In this document: positions 24,380 through 37,220 of the stretch, in pieces
Position numbering within the stretch: the first letter of the stretch is position 1
Layout: the number at the start of each line of letters is the position of its first letter
Source of the DNA: Voacanga thouarsii
Taxonomy: Eukaryota; Streptophyta; Magnoliopsida; Gentianales; Apocynaceae
NCBI GenBank assembly: GCA_026120185.1
Contig: JANUWF010001783.1
Coordinates: 3,441,001-3,505,000, forward strand
Reading direction: 5' to 3'
Length of the DNA stretch: 64,000 nt
The notes under the pieces: generated by a model
The model's database searches: none
Told to the model about the DNA's origin: nothing
The model's input: only the letters and a program-made list of their open reading frames with translations
Position numbers and translations under genes: made by a program

Positions 24380-24384
24380 AATAT

Positions 24385-27300
24385 CATAAAGTAGTTATTA
24401 CCATATTCTATATTCTTAGTATAATCTTTTACTTTCATAAACTATATGAATAATAGTAGCAGTAGTATTGAATAATATTGAATATATTAGCGAATTATTT
24501 TGCTATTATTGAATTATATTATAAAGATAAAAGGAGGGTGGCTCCACTTGTCAATTGATTAATTTTTTCTATATTGTTTTTCTAGCTACTTGGTATTTGC
24601 TAGCTAATAGCTATGTATGCCTTGTTCTTAAAGGTATTTACAAAGTTATAAATGCATGCTGATGGCTACCATTTTTCATTGTCCTCTCTTCTTGTCTTTT
24701 TTTATTATTATTATTTTTTTTTGTTGGTAAACATCGTTTATTATTGTGTTTATAAATCTACTATTTTCTCATGTTTATGGCTACTTTGTTGTAAGTTACA
24801 CTACCACCAATGAATCTAAAACAAGGTTTCACTACTATAATTTTTCTTTCTTTCTATTTTGAATTATTTAATATAAGTAGTACTATCTATTTTTTTTTTT
24901 CAAAATATAAATATATTTTTAATTTAAACTTTTCTAACTAATTCTACTTGATATGAAAATGATAAATATGATGAGATAATTTCCGCACTTGGAGCCTATA
25001 ATAATACCATAGTCGGATTTAGGGGAGCGGGGGTGGCACACGCACCCCAATATTTTTAGAAAATTTTAAATTTGGCTTAAAATTTTTTAAAATGTTTAAA
25101 AATATTTTTAAATTTTATAATTCGTCCCCCCAAAAATTTTAATAGTATTTCCTTGGTGTAACTTTATCCCTTCAACCCCTAATTCCTGGTTCCATCCTTG
25201 AATAATACTAATAATATTGACCTTTATCGTGCTTTGGTGACAAAATATTTATTTTTAAAAAAAGTGTAAATATTGAGTTTACCTAATCACAAATACAATA
25301 TAATTCTTGATGTCATAACTGAAATATTATTATTGGAGCATAATTATGCTGATTGAAGGGCTTGAATTAAGAAATATAGTCTATTGCTGCTTTCTTTGGA
25401 TTATAATTTCCTTAATCCAAATTTTGAATACTATTAGATTTTCACCATTTAGATTTGTAAATTTTTACCACTTGATAAAAGTTTAAGAATTGAGTTGTAA
25501 AAATATCTTTCTTGTTAAAAGGTGAAATTTATCTTTATTTTCTAAACTAATGCATGGATTTCACTTAAAAAGATGAAATTTCATTTACCTTGTAGAAATA
25601 CCTCTTTCTTATTAAAAGGAGAAATTTCATTTTATTTCTAAACTAATACATAGGCTTTGTTTAAAAAGATGATTTTCTTTATTTTGGGTTAGAATAGTGA
25701 AAAATTTAGCTTTATCCTATATGGGGCAGCCAAAAAAAAAGAAAGAAAGAAAGAGAGATCGCATTTGAAGGATACAATGTGAATGAATCTCGTATTTGTC
25801 TAATGCAATTCAGTTTCTCGTTTAAAAAAATGTGGATAATATAAAAAGAGGCCCTTGCATTTATCAAATGTAAGGTGATTTGGCAAATCCTTGGTCCGTC
25901 ATTGATAGGGGGAAAAAATGATAACATGGAGTGGGAATATGGATTTTTTTACAATTGCCATATGCAAGGAAAAATAGTACCTTATAAATGATAATTACAA
26001 AGTACTCCCACTCAATCCCCTATTCAAAAATGAGCCCATGTTTGGTGCTGCAAATAAAAAAGAGCTAAGATTGATGAAAAGTCCTTCAACTAATTTATCT
26101 CATACCGTCTAAATTATTTGGACGAAATCCTAATTGATGGGTCAATTGTCAAAATTTCAAAACTAATGAGACTAATATGACAATGTCCTCTAATTCTAGA
26201 TAGTTTAAGTAATTAACCCAAAATTGTCAACTTTTGTCATTTTTGCCATTAGAGCATATTCTGAGCGATGCTATTTCCCTTTTTAGGGTTTAAAAAGAAA
26301 ATGATACTTTTATAAAAGATGAGAAGTCGTAACATTTATAATAAATTTTTGAGTTTTATAAAAAGAAAAGAATAATTACAAATTTGAAACATATGAAGGG
26401 TAAGATTGTCAAATGGCTAAGCTATGTGGGCTAATGGACTATAGTAGAGTTGGGTCCAATAAGGAATGATGGGCCAAATCTATTCCTTAAGGGCCTCTCC
26501 CTTTCTTTGAATTTTCACGTTTCTTTTCTCTCTAGAGAAGAAATAGGTGGCAGAATCAATGCATCTAAACAACAATAAAGAAATTTGATTCCAGTCAATG
26601 ATGGTAAATCAAAGCCATTGAGAAGATCCTTTCCCTCCAAAAATTAAAGCCACTGAGGTAATAGTCGAGTTTTTGAGTATTTGACTAATAGTTTAAGAAA
26701 TATGGGAACTAAAGTTCAAGTATAAAAAGGGGGGGAAAAAAGAAAAATAAGAAAAAGGTAATCGAAGAAAAATTTGGTCACACGAGTTTGCAGTTTAGTA
26801 GCTGTGATGAAATTATGCTTAAACATCAACTGATATAATAAAAAATCTCTCTCTCTCTGAGACATATCATTGAGAGAAAAAAAAAAAGAAATGCCTAAGA
26901 GAGAGAAAATATATATATTTATGCCTTTTTTTAAAAAAGCCATTTGTTATTTTCTAGAAAAGCAGCAGAAGAAACTTAAGGAGCAAATTAAAAATTTAAA
27001 ATTACAAGTTAATATCTTAATTATTTAATATTAGCTTAACAATGTCTTTATTTTTCTTCTTTCCTTATGCGGGACCAAAATGAGATCCACAATTAATTAA
27101 TACCATTATCTCTATACCGTAGAGTGACGCCTCACATATCACCTCCAGAACTTGTTGGCCATCTCCTCCCATTTTCCTCTAGATAAGAACCTCTACCAGA
27201 AAAAAAAAGAAAAAGAAAAAGATAAACATTAAAAAAGAGACTAGACATAGAGAAAACTATGTACTCATGTTTTGCAATTTCTTTCTTTTCTGTAATTATA

Positions 27301-27460
27301 AAAGAAATGGATATAACTTAAAAGAATGTGGTCCCTATAAGTACATAAAAATGAAAGATGATGTGATCCTCTTTTGGTGAATAAAAAGAAATCCATACAT
27401 AGTTGTGGATATAATTGTTGATGACATAAAGAGAGAGGGAAAGAAAAAAACGTCCTCTTT
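24385..27460. other. AT-rich intergenic DNA with repeat remnants, no gene seen
   Basis: There is no coding sequence with family similarity. At 25015-25200 lies a GC-poor block with GGGGGTGGCACACGCACCCC at one end and CGTCCCCCCAAAAATTTTAA in the middle, resembling a common unclassified plant dispersed repeat. At about 25505-25680 an imperfect tandem duplication of about 95 bp is visible; both units contain CTTATTAAAAGG-like and TTTCTAAACTAATRCAT blocks. The rest is poly-A, poly-T and (GA)n tracts. Confidence 0.5.
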
Positions 27461-27465
27461 CAACG

Positions 27466-27723
27466 GCATCTGGGGCCGCGCAAGTTGCGTACGGCAACTT
27501 GCGTGGTCATTTAAAGGCCCAGATGAAAAAAAACAAAAATCTAACATGCGAGAAGGTTGTCACGTGTAAAAAATTTTTTTTAGTAGAACGACGTCGTTTT
27601 GACCATTCAAAACGACGTCGTTTTGATATTCATGTAATCGTGTGGAATATTTATGTAAAATGTTCATGTGAGCTCAAATCACCGCACAAGTTGTAGTATC
27701 ACAACTTGCGCGACCCCGGATCC
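27466..27723. mobile_element. Fold-back MITE with ACGACGTCGT core
   Basis: This is a 258-bp element flanked by CAACG (27461-27465 and 27724-27728). The ends are imperfect inverted repeats: GCATCTGGGGCCGCGCAAG on the left, GGATCCGGGGTCGCGCAAG on the right (minus strand). Each end is also internally palindromic (CGCAAGTTGCG...CAACTTGCG). The centre carries two copies of the palindrome AACGACGTCGTT (27589 and 27611), a motif seen in plant Mutator-like MITEs. It has no ORF. Superfamily assignment is uncertain because 5 bp is short for a Mutator target duplication. Confidence 0.65.
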
Positions 27724-27728
27724 CAACG

Positions 27729-29132
27729 ATAGTTGTACCCATTTTATGGTTTTATGTGTATTGAGAATACATAGTCCACATGGTGTAGGACAATCTTTTA
27801 ATGCCAAATACTCCTACATCTCCAAATCATGGACAAGAAATATGGGGAAAACCAGCATACTGCGTATTTGTAAAGTTATAGATAACTAGTGTAAAGAAAG
27901 AATATGGAAGTTTCCAGATAGATGGAATTAGAAATTTAGATTGGAGGAGTAAATTAAATAAAAAAATATTAGAAGATAATATTATAATTTTTCAAAAATT
28001 TTGGAGACAATATAAAATTGAAAAGAACTTTTAAAAAAAATTAATTTGTTAATAAAAATTCTTTTATTCAGTTTTTTTTTTTAGTAAGGGAGGCTAGGGT
28101 TGGAAGAACAAATTATATAAAAGAAAATATTAGAAGATAAATTTATAATGTTTTAAAAAAATTGAAATAAAATGTAAAATTCAAAAGATTTTTTTTTTTA
28201 CTTTATTCAAGTTTTTTTAGAGAGAGGGAGGAGAAAGGGGAGGGGGGGGGGGCACAAGGAGTTGGGAGGCGGAAAGGATAGAACAAAGTCGCATGTCAAA
28301 TTCAAGATATAGGACTCAAGCAACAATCCTATTATTATTAAAATAAGTTATTTTTAACTTTATTTAACTAAATTATTACCTATTCAACTTTGTAAGTTAA
28401 TAAAATATGACCTTGAGATATTCAAGAACCGAAGAAATCACTCATACAAATACAAGTAACTTTGCAGGTTACAAAAAGCCAACAATATATAGGTCATATT
28501 TTGGTGGTTTTGGACCTTATTTCTCGTACTCTATTATTATTTCCGACTAATGAAAATGTTGTAGGGAACTAATACTAAAAGCTAAGGGACCATCAATTTA
28601 CTTTTCTCTTTCTTTCTTCTCTCCATCACAATTCAATTTGAATAGATCAAAGCCAATCCTTCTAGTAAAAAACTTGTTGAATTTTCACATTAGCCAGATG
28701 AATGGACCTCAATATTTTGAGTAAAGGTGGTGGTACATGGGGGGCTGGGGTGGTTCCTTTGCTTGGTGGTGGGGCGGGGGTTGTTGTGGCTGGTGGGGTG
28801 GGTGGGGGGGGGCGTGGTTGGTTAGAGTTGAGAGAAAGAAAACCATAAATCAAGCTTTCGAAAAGGCAAATACACAAACCTTTGTTTATCTATTACCAAC
28901 ACATGATACATAATGTGTCTTGATAAAGAATGGCAAATAGAAGGCATTGCATTTCAAAGCAGCTTTAACATTTTAAAGTCCTAATCTTGATACCTTTTGC
29001 TATCTTTCTGATTTTGTTTTAAGGACATGAGGTAAATACTATTGCCACAATGCTATAACTTGTATTCTTGTTTACTTTTTCAATACATATAGAGAATATT
29101 TTTGCTGATTCAATACTTTGAATTTGAGTTTC
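27729..29132. other. Intergenic DNA, low complexity, no gene seen
   Basis: AT-rich sequence with a G-run (28240-28253) and a GT/G-rich stretch (28725-28815). The Pro-rich reading of the latter on the minus strand looks like low-complexity artefact. A local imperfect repeat around 27955-28060 and 28120-28215 shares AAAATATTAGAAGATAA. It ends at target duplication ATCTA (29133-29137). Confidence 0.45.
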
Positions 29133-29137
29133 ATCTA

Positions 29138-29448
29138 TGTTGAGAATGCCACATAAATCACAGTTGGCAATTCAAGACCCTTGGATTATAAAGTTGACTC
29201 ATGAGAGGATCACACCAAAATTGCTTGCTTCACAACATTTAGCTGAACACATTCAATTAGCTTTTCTGTATATATTATGTATATATCAAAGGACCCATGT
29301 AATACAAGTTAGATGAAGTAGTCACATGTGTATGTATATATATACTTACATTCTGTAATTTTACTTTGAGAAGCAATGAAATAAGATTCATTTTTTCTCC
29401 TCTATCAGCTTGACTGCAAATTAAGCTTTCTTCTTCATAGTTTCTTCA
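29138..29448 (+). repeat. 5' LTR of copia element at 29 kb
   Basis: This 311-bp LTR contains the AT-rich promoter region (TATATATTATGTATATATC, around 29270; TATATATATAC, around 29336). It is nearly identical to 35385-35700 apart from small indels. Confidence 0.85.
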
Positions 29449-29524
29449 TGGTATCAGAGAGTATTTTCCAAGAAATTCTGGGTTTTGATTTGTTTTGCAA
29501 TCAATGTTGATCTTGTTTGCAACT

Positions 29525-32500
29525 ATGGCAAATCTTGCACCTTTAACTGCAGAGTACATAGTTCCCAATCCTTATTATATACACCCTAGTGATTGTCTTT
29601 CACTTACGCTAGTTACACCACCTCTAGATGCACACAATTATCAGACATGGAGTCTATCCATGCGCATAGCACTTTCCTACAAACATAAGGAACAGTTTAT
29701 AGATCCATCTACTCCTATACCAGTTCTTGGAGATCGGATGTACGAGGCATGGAAGCAATGCAATAATTTGTTCATGGCATGGTTGATGAAGTCTTGCACA
29801 TCAGAAATTGCTAGGTCTATAGTCTATAACCAAACAGTAGCAGGAATGTGGAAAGAGCTGAATGAACGACTCAATCAAGATGATATGTTGAGACTATCAG
29901 ACCTTCTAGAAGAAATACATAACCTAAGGTAAGGTAGCTCTTATGTGACACAGTACTTTACCGATTTGAAATTACCATAGGATGAAATGCTTGATTTGAG
30001 ACCTATTCCTTGTTGCACTTGTACTGAGATCAGCAATGTTAAAAATTATGTAGAAGGAGATTGTGTTATACGTTTTGTGAAAGGGCTCAATAATAACTTT
30101 AGTACTCTGAAATCTCAAGTTCTATTGATGACTCCTTTACCTAACGTTAATCAAGTATTTTCCATGCCTCTTAAGATAGAAAGGGGGACAGAAAATGTTA
30201 ATTTTGAAAATTTTGTTCAACCATTGGATCACCCTATTTTGACTGTTGAAAGTAAATTGAACACCATTGTACCTGCTGGAAACATGAGTTTGAAGAATTC
30301 AGTTGTAGGGGGACCTATAAGCTCCTCAAGAACATTGCCTGCTTCACAAGACAGAAATATGTTATTACATAGAACCCAATTAAGCACATAGTTTGGACAA
30401 TTTGCTAATGTTGTGGGGCAATTCAGAAGGTTTAATAGAAAACAGTTGCATTGTATATACTGTGGCATGATGTCAGGGATATGCCCTAAAACAATTTGAA
30501 CTTGTACTATTATTTTATATATTATGTAATAATACGAGGTATTCTTTCCATAAATAGTGCGTTTAGTTTTTGGGATCATCAAGTATGTGACTTGATAGTA
30601 AAACTCTATAACAAATATAATGACTATTCTTAAATTGTCATTGATCGATTATTATTAGTAGAATAATAATAAATTAAGTTTAATATGTTTGTAACTTGAT
30701 GACTATGTTTTACTGATAATGGATATATGTGATATCAAGTCAAAATATAAATAAATATTTTAGAACATTGTATTGGATATGATCTATTGTGAGAGTACTT
30801 CATAGGAAATGTCATAAGTACTTTCTAGCCATAATGATATTAAAAATCTTTCGACCTAAATTCATCATAGTTTCCTACTTGATAAATTATATATCTTAAT
30901 GTTGTCTAAAGTTACCTTTAATTAAATAATAAATTAGACCACTGTTGAATATAGAATAAATCAGGGAGATGAATATGATTGATAGTGAAAGAATTTATTC
31001 CTCTCATTCTTGGGAGAAATGTCCATGGGCCCCTTGATAAGTTAGACTGTTAAAATGTATGGTCGCACTCAAATATATCAATTTGAGATATTCATATCAT
31101 TTGTTTGAATAGTCTACTATGAGATCAAGAAATAGTTGATTAAGCTTAATAAGGATAACATGCTCCGTACCTTATACTTAATTTGGATATCGTGTGACAA
31201 AAAAGGACTAAATATAAAGTTATGGTTTGGTTCAAAGAGATCACTGATTTTCATTTAACCTGGATAGTTATAATATTTTGTTAAAAAACGCTTATAACTT
31301 GTGGTCCATTTAAATGTGATTTGGGCACACTGTCAGTTTTAAATGAACCTATAGAGTCACACATTAACTGAAAATGTGTCTAGATTAATCAAACCTAGAA
31401 AAATGACCAGATACAATAAATTTGGAAATATGTCCACATTCGATGTATCTGGAGAATGTCCGAATTATAAGAATCTGACTTGATAAATTAATTAGTTAAA
31501 TTATCGAGATAATGACAGAATCTTATTATATCATTTTTAATATAATTTGAATTTAAAATAAAATATGAGAAGATATTATGAGAGTTGAACTCCAAGAAGT
31601 TCATGTGATTTTAAAAGAAAACCCTACCCATCTTCTTGTGGTAGTCTTCTCATAAAATTTTCATGTCTTCATAATAAAAAATCTAGCCTCTCAAAACGCT
31701 AGGAGCTAGCACTTCTGGGTAAGGAACTGAGTTTGTCATGTGTATCCGATAGAAGACGTTCGCACATTGCAATGTCTGATGATCGTTTGAAGTGCACGTA
31801 TGCCTGAAAATCTGAAAGCAGAAGTCTTACTTACGGCGACAGAGGTAATTCTGTAATCCTTAAACCGACATTAATCATTTGGCTTGATTTCTCGAAAGGA
31901 ATTCTTGAATATTTTTCACATTTAGGAGTCCACAAATCCTAACACATGAATGGACATACTGTTGAGAAGTGTCATAAGAAACATGGTTACCCGGTTGGAT
32001 ATAAAGGAAGAAGAAATGTAGAAAGCCAACCAAGAAGCATAATCAATTATGCTGATATGGGAGTTACACAGAAAAATGCTCAAAATAGTTCAATTCCAGC
32101 AGATAGCTTGTATGGCTTAACAACCACTCAATACTAGCAGCTGGTGGATTTATTACAAGAAAATGGGCATGAGGCAGGAGTCACAAATTCTGATGTTGGC
32201 AAACCAGGCCACTGTCCTTACTACTAGGTTCCATGAGAAAGGTAAAGGTTCTCTGTGTAATCCTTCTTCATTGCAATGGGTTTTGGACTCAGGTGCCTCT
32301 GATCATATTTGTACATCTCTGCATCTCTTTTACTCACATGTCTCTATGGATAATATTTTTGTTACTCTACCTAATGGACAATCTGTTAAGGTCACTTATA
32401 AAGGGACTATTAGACTCAATGCCCATCTAATTCTTGCTGATGTTTTCCTAGTCCCTAGCTTCCATTTCAATCTTATTTCCATTGCTAAATTGATTAAACA

Positions 32501-35333
32501 GTTGAGTTGCAAAGTGATTTTTCAATCTAATTTCTATCTTATCCAGGACTCCTTCAAGCAAAAGATGATTGGATTAGCTAGTCTTTATCATGGAATATAC
32601 TATCTAAAAACACCTGCAACATCTTCAGTTTCTCAGCTTTCTTATTTTTCAACCTTTCCTAGATCTTTGTTATGGCATTATAGACTAAGACATGTCTCTG
32701 ATAGAGTGTTTAAACATGTTGAGAATGTTGTTTCTATTGTAATGAAATCTGAGCCTAATACTTGTAATGTTTACCCCATGGCCAAACAACAAAGACTTAG
32801 TTTTCCTACTAGCTTATCTACTTCTGTTGAATCATTTGATCTAATCCATGTTGACATATGGGGTCCTTATAGATATAACACCATTTATGCTCAAAGATAT
32901 TTCTTAACTATAGTTGTTGATCATACTAGATTCACATGGACTTTTCTTATAAAATTCAAAGCTAAATCACAATAGTTGTTACATGACTTTTATGCCTTTG
33001 TTGAAACTCAATTCAATAAGAAAATCAAAGTTATTAGGATTGATAATGATGCTGAATTCAATATGTCTAATTTTTATCAACCTAGAGGCATCATTCAACA
33101 AAGAACTTGCCCTTATACTCCATAGTAGAATGGCATAGTGGAAAGGAAACATTAACAGCTCCTAAATGTTGGAAGAACTTTGAAATTGCAGTCCAATGTT
33201 CCTATTGGTCTCTGGGGTTTTTGTATTCAATATGCTACCTTTCTCATCAATATCACACTTACACCCCTATTGAACAATAAGAGTCCTTATGAAGTTTTGT
33301 ATTGCAATACACCTAGGTATGATAAACTCAAGGTATTTGGTTAAATTTGCTTTGCTGCAAACCTTGAACCAAATCATTCCAAATTCGATCTTAGAGGAAA
33401 GCCATCAATTTATTTAGGTCTTTCACCTGTTAGTAAATGGTTCATTCTTTTTTATCTCAAATCCAGTAAGATTTTTGTTTCTATAGATGTGATATTCCAT
33501 GAGTTTTTTTTCCCTTTTAAAGGTAAATATGTTATTGATTAGATAGCTCCTCAATTGCCAAATCACTTAACCACAAATAATGCATTGAATTCAGATGGTT
33601 AGCCTGACATTTCCATCTCTCCTTTTTCTCCTTCTCACACTGAAGAACCTCCTACAATTCCAACTCTAAAAGAACCTCCTGCAGTTCCAACTCAGTCATC
33701 TGAACATCTCTCTACTTCAAGAAGGTCCACCAGAGAAAAACATTGACCTACATATCTCAGTGACTATATTTGTAATTCTTCACAACATACTGCCCCATAT
33801 TCCATTCAGTCAGTCTATACTTTACATCATCTTAATCCTAAGTACAAATCTTATGTAATGAATATGACATTCCATAAAGAACCTAATAGTTTTCATGAAG
33901 CCCTGTAGTCAAGAGAGTGGAAAGAAGCCATAAGAATAGAGATTTTGGCACTTGAACAAAACCAAACATGGTCTTTAGTTCCATTGCCTGCACATAAGAC
34001 AACTACTAGCTGCAAATGGGTGTACAAGATCAAGCATAAGTCAGATGGTACTATAGAAAGATATAAAGCCAGATTAGTGGCAAAAGGCTATACATAGCAG
34101 GCAGGAATTGATTTTCTTGAGACCTTCTCCTCAGTGGTCCGAATAACTACAATTAGGGTGGTCCTATCTCTAGTAGCACAAGAAGGATGGTTCCTTCACC
34201 AGTTAGATGTGAACAATGCCTTCTTGCTTGGTGATCTGGTTGAAGAGGTCTATATGGACTTGCCACCAGGATTTCAAACTCAGCAATCAGGCTTGGTTTG
34301 CAAATTGGAAAAGTTTTGTATGGTCTCAAGCAGGCATGCAGGTAGTGGCATCAAAAGCTCAGCAATTTTCTGTTGTAGCAAGGTTTTAAGAATGCTTATA
34401 GTGATCCCAGTATGTTTATTAGAAAGGATTAAGGTAGCTTGACTTTGATACTAGTTTATATGGATGACTTGATTTTAGCAGGCAACGATTTTGCTGCAAT
34501 TGAGCAAGTAAAACAGCAGTTGCATCAAGAATTCACCATCAAGGATTTAGGAGTTTTGAAGTACTTTTTAGGAATAGAGATGGCAAGAACAAAAAAAAGG
34601 GATTTCTCTTTATCAAAGAAAATACACCCTCGACGTGTTGGAGCATTTTTGGTTTTCTGGGGAGCGAACCTATCTCCACTCCTATGGATTACAAGAGTAA
34701 GAACACAATTGCATCTGAAACATTGCCCACAAACACAGTTTATAGACAACTAATTGGAAAACTGCTCTATCTCACAGCTACAAGACCTAATATTTGTTAT
34801 AGTGTCCATCAACTATCACAATTTTTGGAGAATCCCACCAAGAATCATCTACAAGCAGCTCATAAGGTGTTGAGGTATCTTAAGGCTGCCCTTGGACAAG
34901 GGTTATTTTTCCCTGCACTTTCAAACAAAATTCTAACAGCTTACAGTTATTGATATCATGGAAATCAAAGAAACAAAGTATTGTTTCACTCAGTTCCACA
35001 GAAGCAGAATACAGAGCCATGAGGCAAGTGACCTATGAAGTGCAATGGTTAACATACATTCTAGAGGAATTACAGCTTGCACTAAATCAACCTACACCCC
35101 TTTTCTGTGATAATAAAGGGGCATTACATATTACAGAAAACACTAGTTTTGATGAAAGGACTAAGCACTTAGAAATTGACTGCCACTATGTTAGAGAGAA
35201 ATTTGTAGCAGGCCTCATTAAGCCCCTTCCAGTCTGTTCCTCATCTCAACTTGCAAACATCTTTACTAAAGCCTTGCCACCATCTCAGTTCCACCATAAT
35301 CTCTTGGCACTCCCTGTTATCAATCTTTATGCT
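29525..35333 (+). pseudogene. Copia polyprotein (gag-PR-IN-RT-RH), broken
   Basis: The gag starts at ATG 29525 (MANLAPLTAEYIVPNPYYIH) and has an SWSLSMRIALSYKHK-like core. The zinc knuckle CIYCGMNGHTVEKC is split between 30466 and 31950 by the nested LTR. Protease: WVLDSGASDHICTS (around 32280). Integrase: LWHYRLRH, DLIHVDIWGPYRY, then IDNDAEFN and NGIVERKH (32650-33150). [34 protein letters not shown] and LVYMDDLILAGND (34010-34500). RNase H: SLSSTEAEYRAM and KHLEIDCHYVRE, but the DADW block is missing between about 34945 and 34955. Many stops are TAG or TAA at Gln or Trp positions (29930, 29979, 30389, 33122-33127). Confidence 0.85.
30471..31944 (+). mobile_element. Nested solo LTR (1474 bp)
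   Basis: The insert begins TGTCAGGGATATGCCC and ends CACAAATCCTAACA. It is flanked by CATGA (30466-30470, 31945-31949). Removing it restores the gag zinc knuckle exactly (CIYCGM + NGHTVEKC). There are no internal genes. The orientation is given by TG...CA convention and is otherwise unproven. Confidence 0.85.
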
Positions 35334-35384
35334 CACATAGATGCATGCCTTGGATTGGAGGGGGGAGGGGAGGGTTGGTGTTGG

Positions 35385-35700
35385 TGTTGAGAATGCCACA
35401 TTAGTAGACACCAGGATCACAGTTGGCAGATCAAGACCCTTGGATTATAAAGCTAACTCATGAGAGGATCACACCAAAATTGCTTGTTTCACAACATTTA
35501 GCTGAACACATACAATTAGCCTTTTTATATATGTTATGTATATATCAAAGGGTAATACAAGTTAGATGAAGTAGTCACGTGTGTATGTATATATATACCT
35601 ACATTCTGTAATTTTACTTTGAGAAGAAATGAAATAAGATTCAATTTTTCTCCACTATCAGCTTGATTGCAATTAAGCTTTCTTCTTCATAGTTTCTTCA
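35385..35700 (+). repeat. 3' LTR of copia element at 29 kb
   Basis: This 316-bp LTR carries a short indel relative to the 5' copy (CATTAGTAGACACCAGGATC against CATAAATCACAG). It is preceded by the polypurine tract and followed by ATCTA. Confidence 0.85.
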
Positions 35701-35889
35701 ATCTATACTCGCTTAAGGAGCTAAACATTAATTCAAGTATCGCAGCTAATTTTCCAAGGTTTTCAATGAGTTTTGGACTTGTGTTTCATAGTCACGTTGT
35801 GCGTTAATCTTAAGCATTCTAGAATTTCAGCTTTTTCTGAATTTCTATGGGGTTTCTTGTTAATTAGTAATTTGATTGGACTGACACCA

Positions 35890-36096
35890 ATGGAGGCACC
35901 CACAAAGCTGCATTAAGTAGATGTGGTTACATATGCAGATATAAGTATATACAGGATGAGTACTAAGTTGAGATCTTTTGATATAATAAAGAGTGATTTA
36001 CCAAATGATGGTAGAAATCCATTGGATTTCATAACTTGTATTTCATCCTTAAATTCTTCTAATTCTCCTCTGGGTGGAAGATCTAATTTTTTGCAG
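35890..36096 (+). pseudogene. Possible first exon of an unidentified gene
   Basis: From the ATG at 35890 the frame reads MEAPTKLH, a TAA at 35914, then VDVVTYADISIYRMSTKLRS, continuing open to a plausible donor GCAG|GT at 36096/36097. The TAA is one C-to-T step from CAA. No family is recognised and no downstream exon was found before the (TTA)n tract. It may be chance. Confidence 0.2.
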
Positions 36097-36683
36097 GTTT
36101 TTTAAAAATAATTTTTGTATGAAATTTTCCCTGAAACAAAAAGATCCTATAGATTTTCAATGGATGCAAGAAAGTATTCTAAAAAAAAAATCAATCCAAC
36201 CGATTCCCTTATCCTTAAAATAAAACACAGATAACAAAATGTTTCTTTCACTTTCCCGCAATTTTCTCTATCTAAAAGGCTATTTTGAGAAATGAACTCC
36301 CAGGGATGGGAACTTGGGGTGGGGATAATGGAAAATAGAAGGACAGATGGAAGGAAGCTTTTCAGAAGGGAATACGAATATCTTGTCTAGCTATTAAGAG
36401 CATAGAGTACATAGATGTGTTCGGAAAAGATACGACCATTAGAAGGCATTGCATTTTCCTCCAACGGAAAAGGGCAACATTAGGCCCTGAAAGAGTGTTC
36501 TATTGTTTCTTTCCGTTTGGAATTTCTTTCACTGAATGCTTGGATTTAACACCCATGACATGTTAGTATATGTTAAGGTCATATTGAAGGATAAAACGCA
36601 TGTAACAAATTTAAATCGCACCAAGCATTTCGCTAGTCTTCAAGGAGTGCATTCATGTGACTTATTTTCTGCCCAAAAAAAAT

Positions 36684-37220
<537 letters not shown>

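Larger units (their letters stand above)
29138..35700 (+). mobile_element. Ty1/copia element (RE1-like), full length, decayed
   Basis: LTRs at 29138-29448 and 35385-35700 both begin TGTTGAGAATGCCACAT and end CATAGTTTCTTCA. The element is flanked by a perfect 5-bp duplication ATCTA (29133-29137, 35701-35705). The primer-binding site TGGTATCAGAGA (29449-29460) matches initiator-Met tRNA usage, and a G-rich polypurine tract lies at 35353-35378. A solo LTR of another family is nested at 30471-31944. Without it the element is about 5.1 kb. Confidence 0.9.

Noticed and set aside
28662..28877. Minus-strand Pro-rich frame (PPPPTPPATTT...)
   Set aside because: Translation of a G/GT-rich low-complexity stretch, without a family match or gene context.
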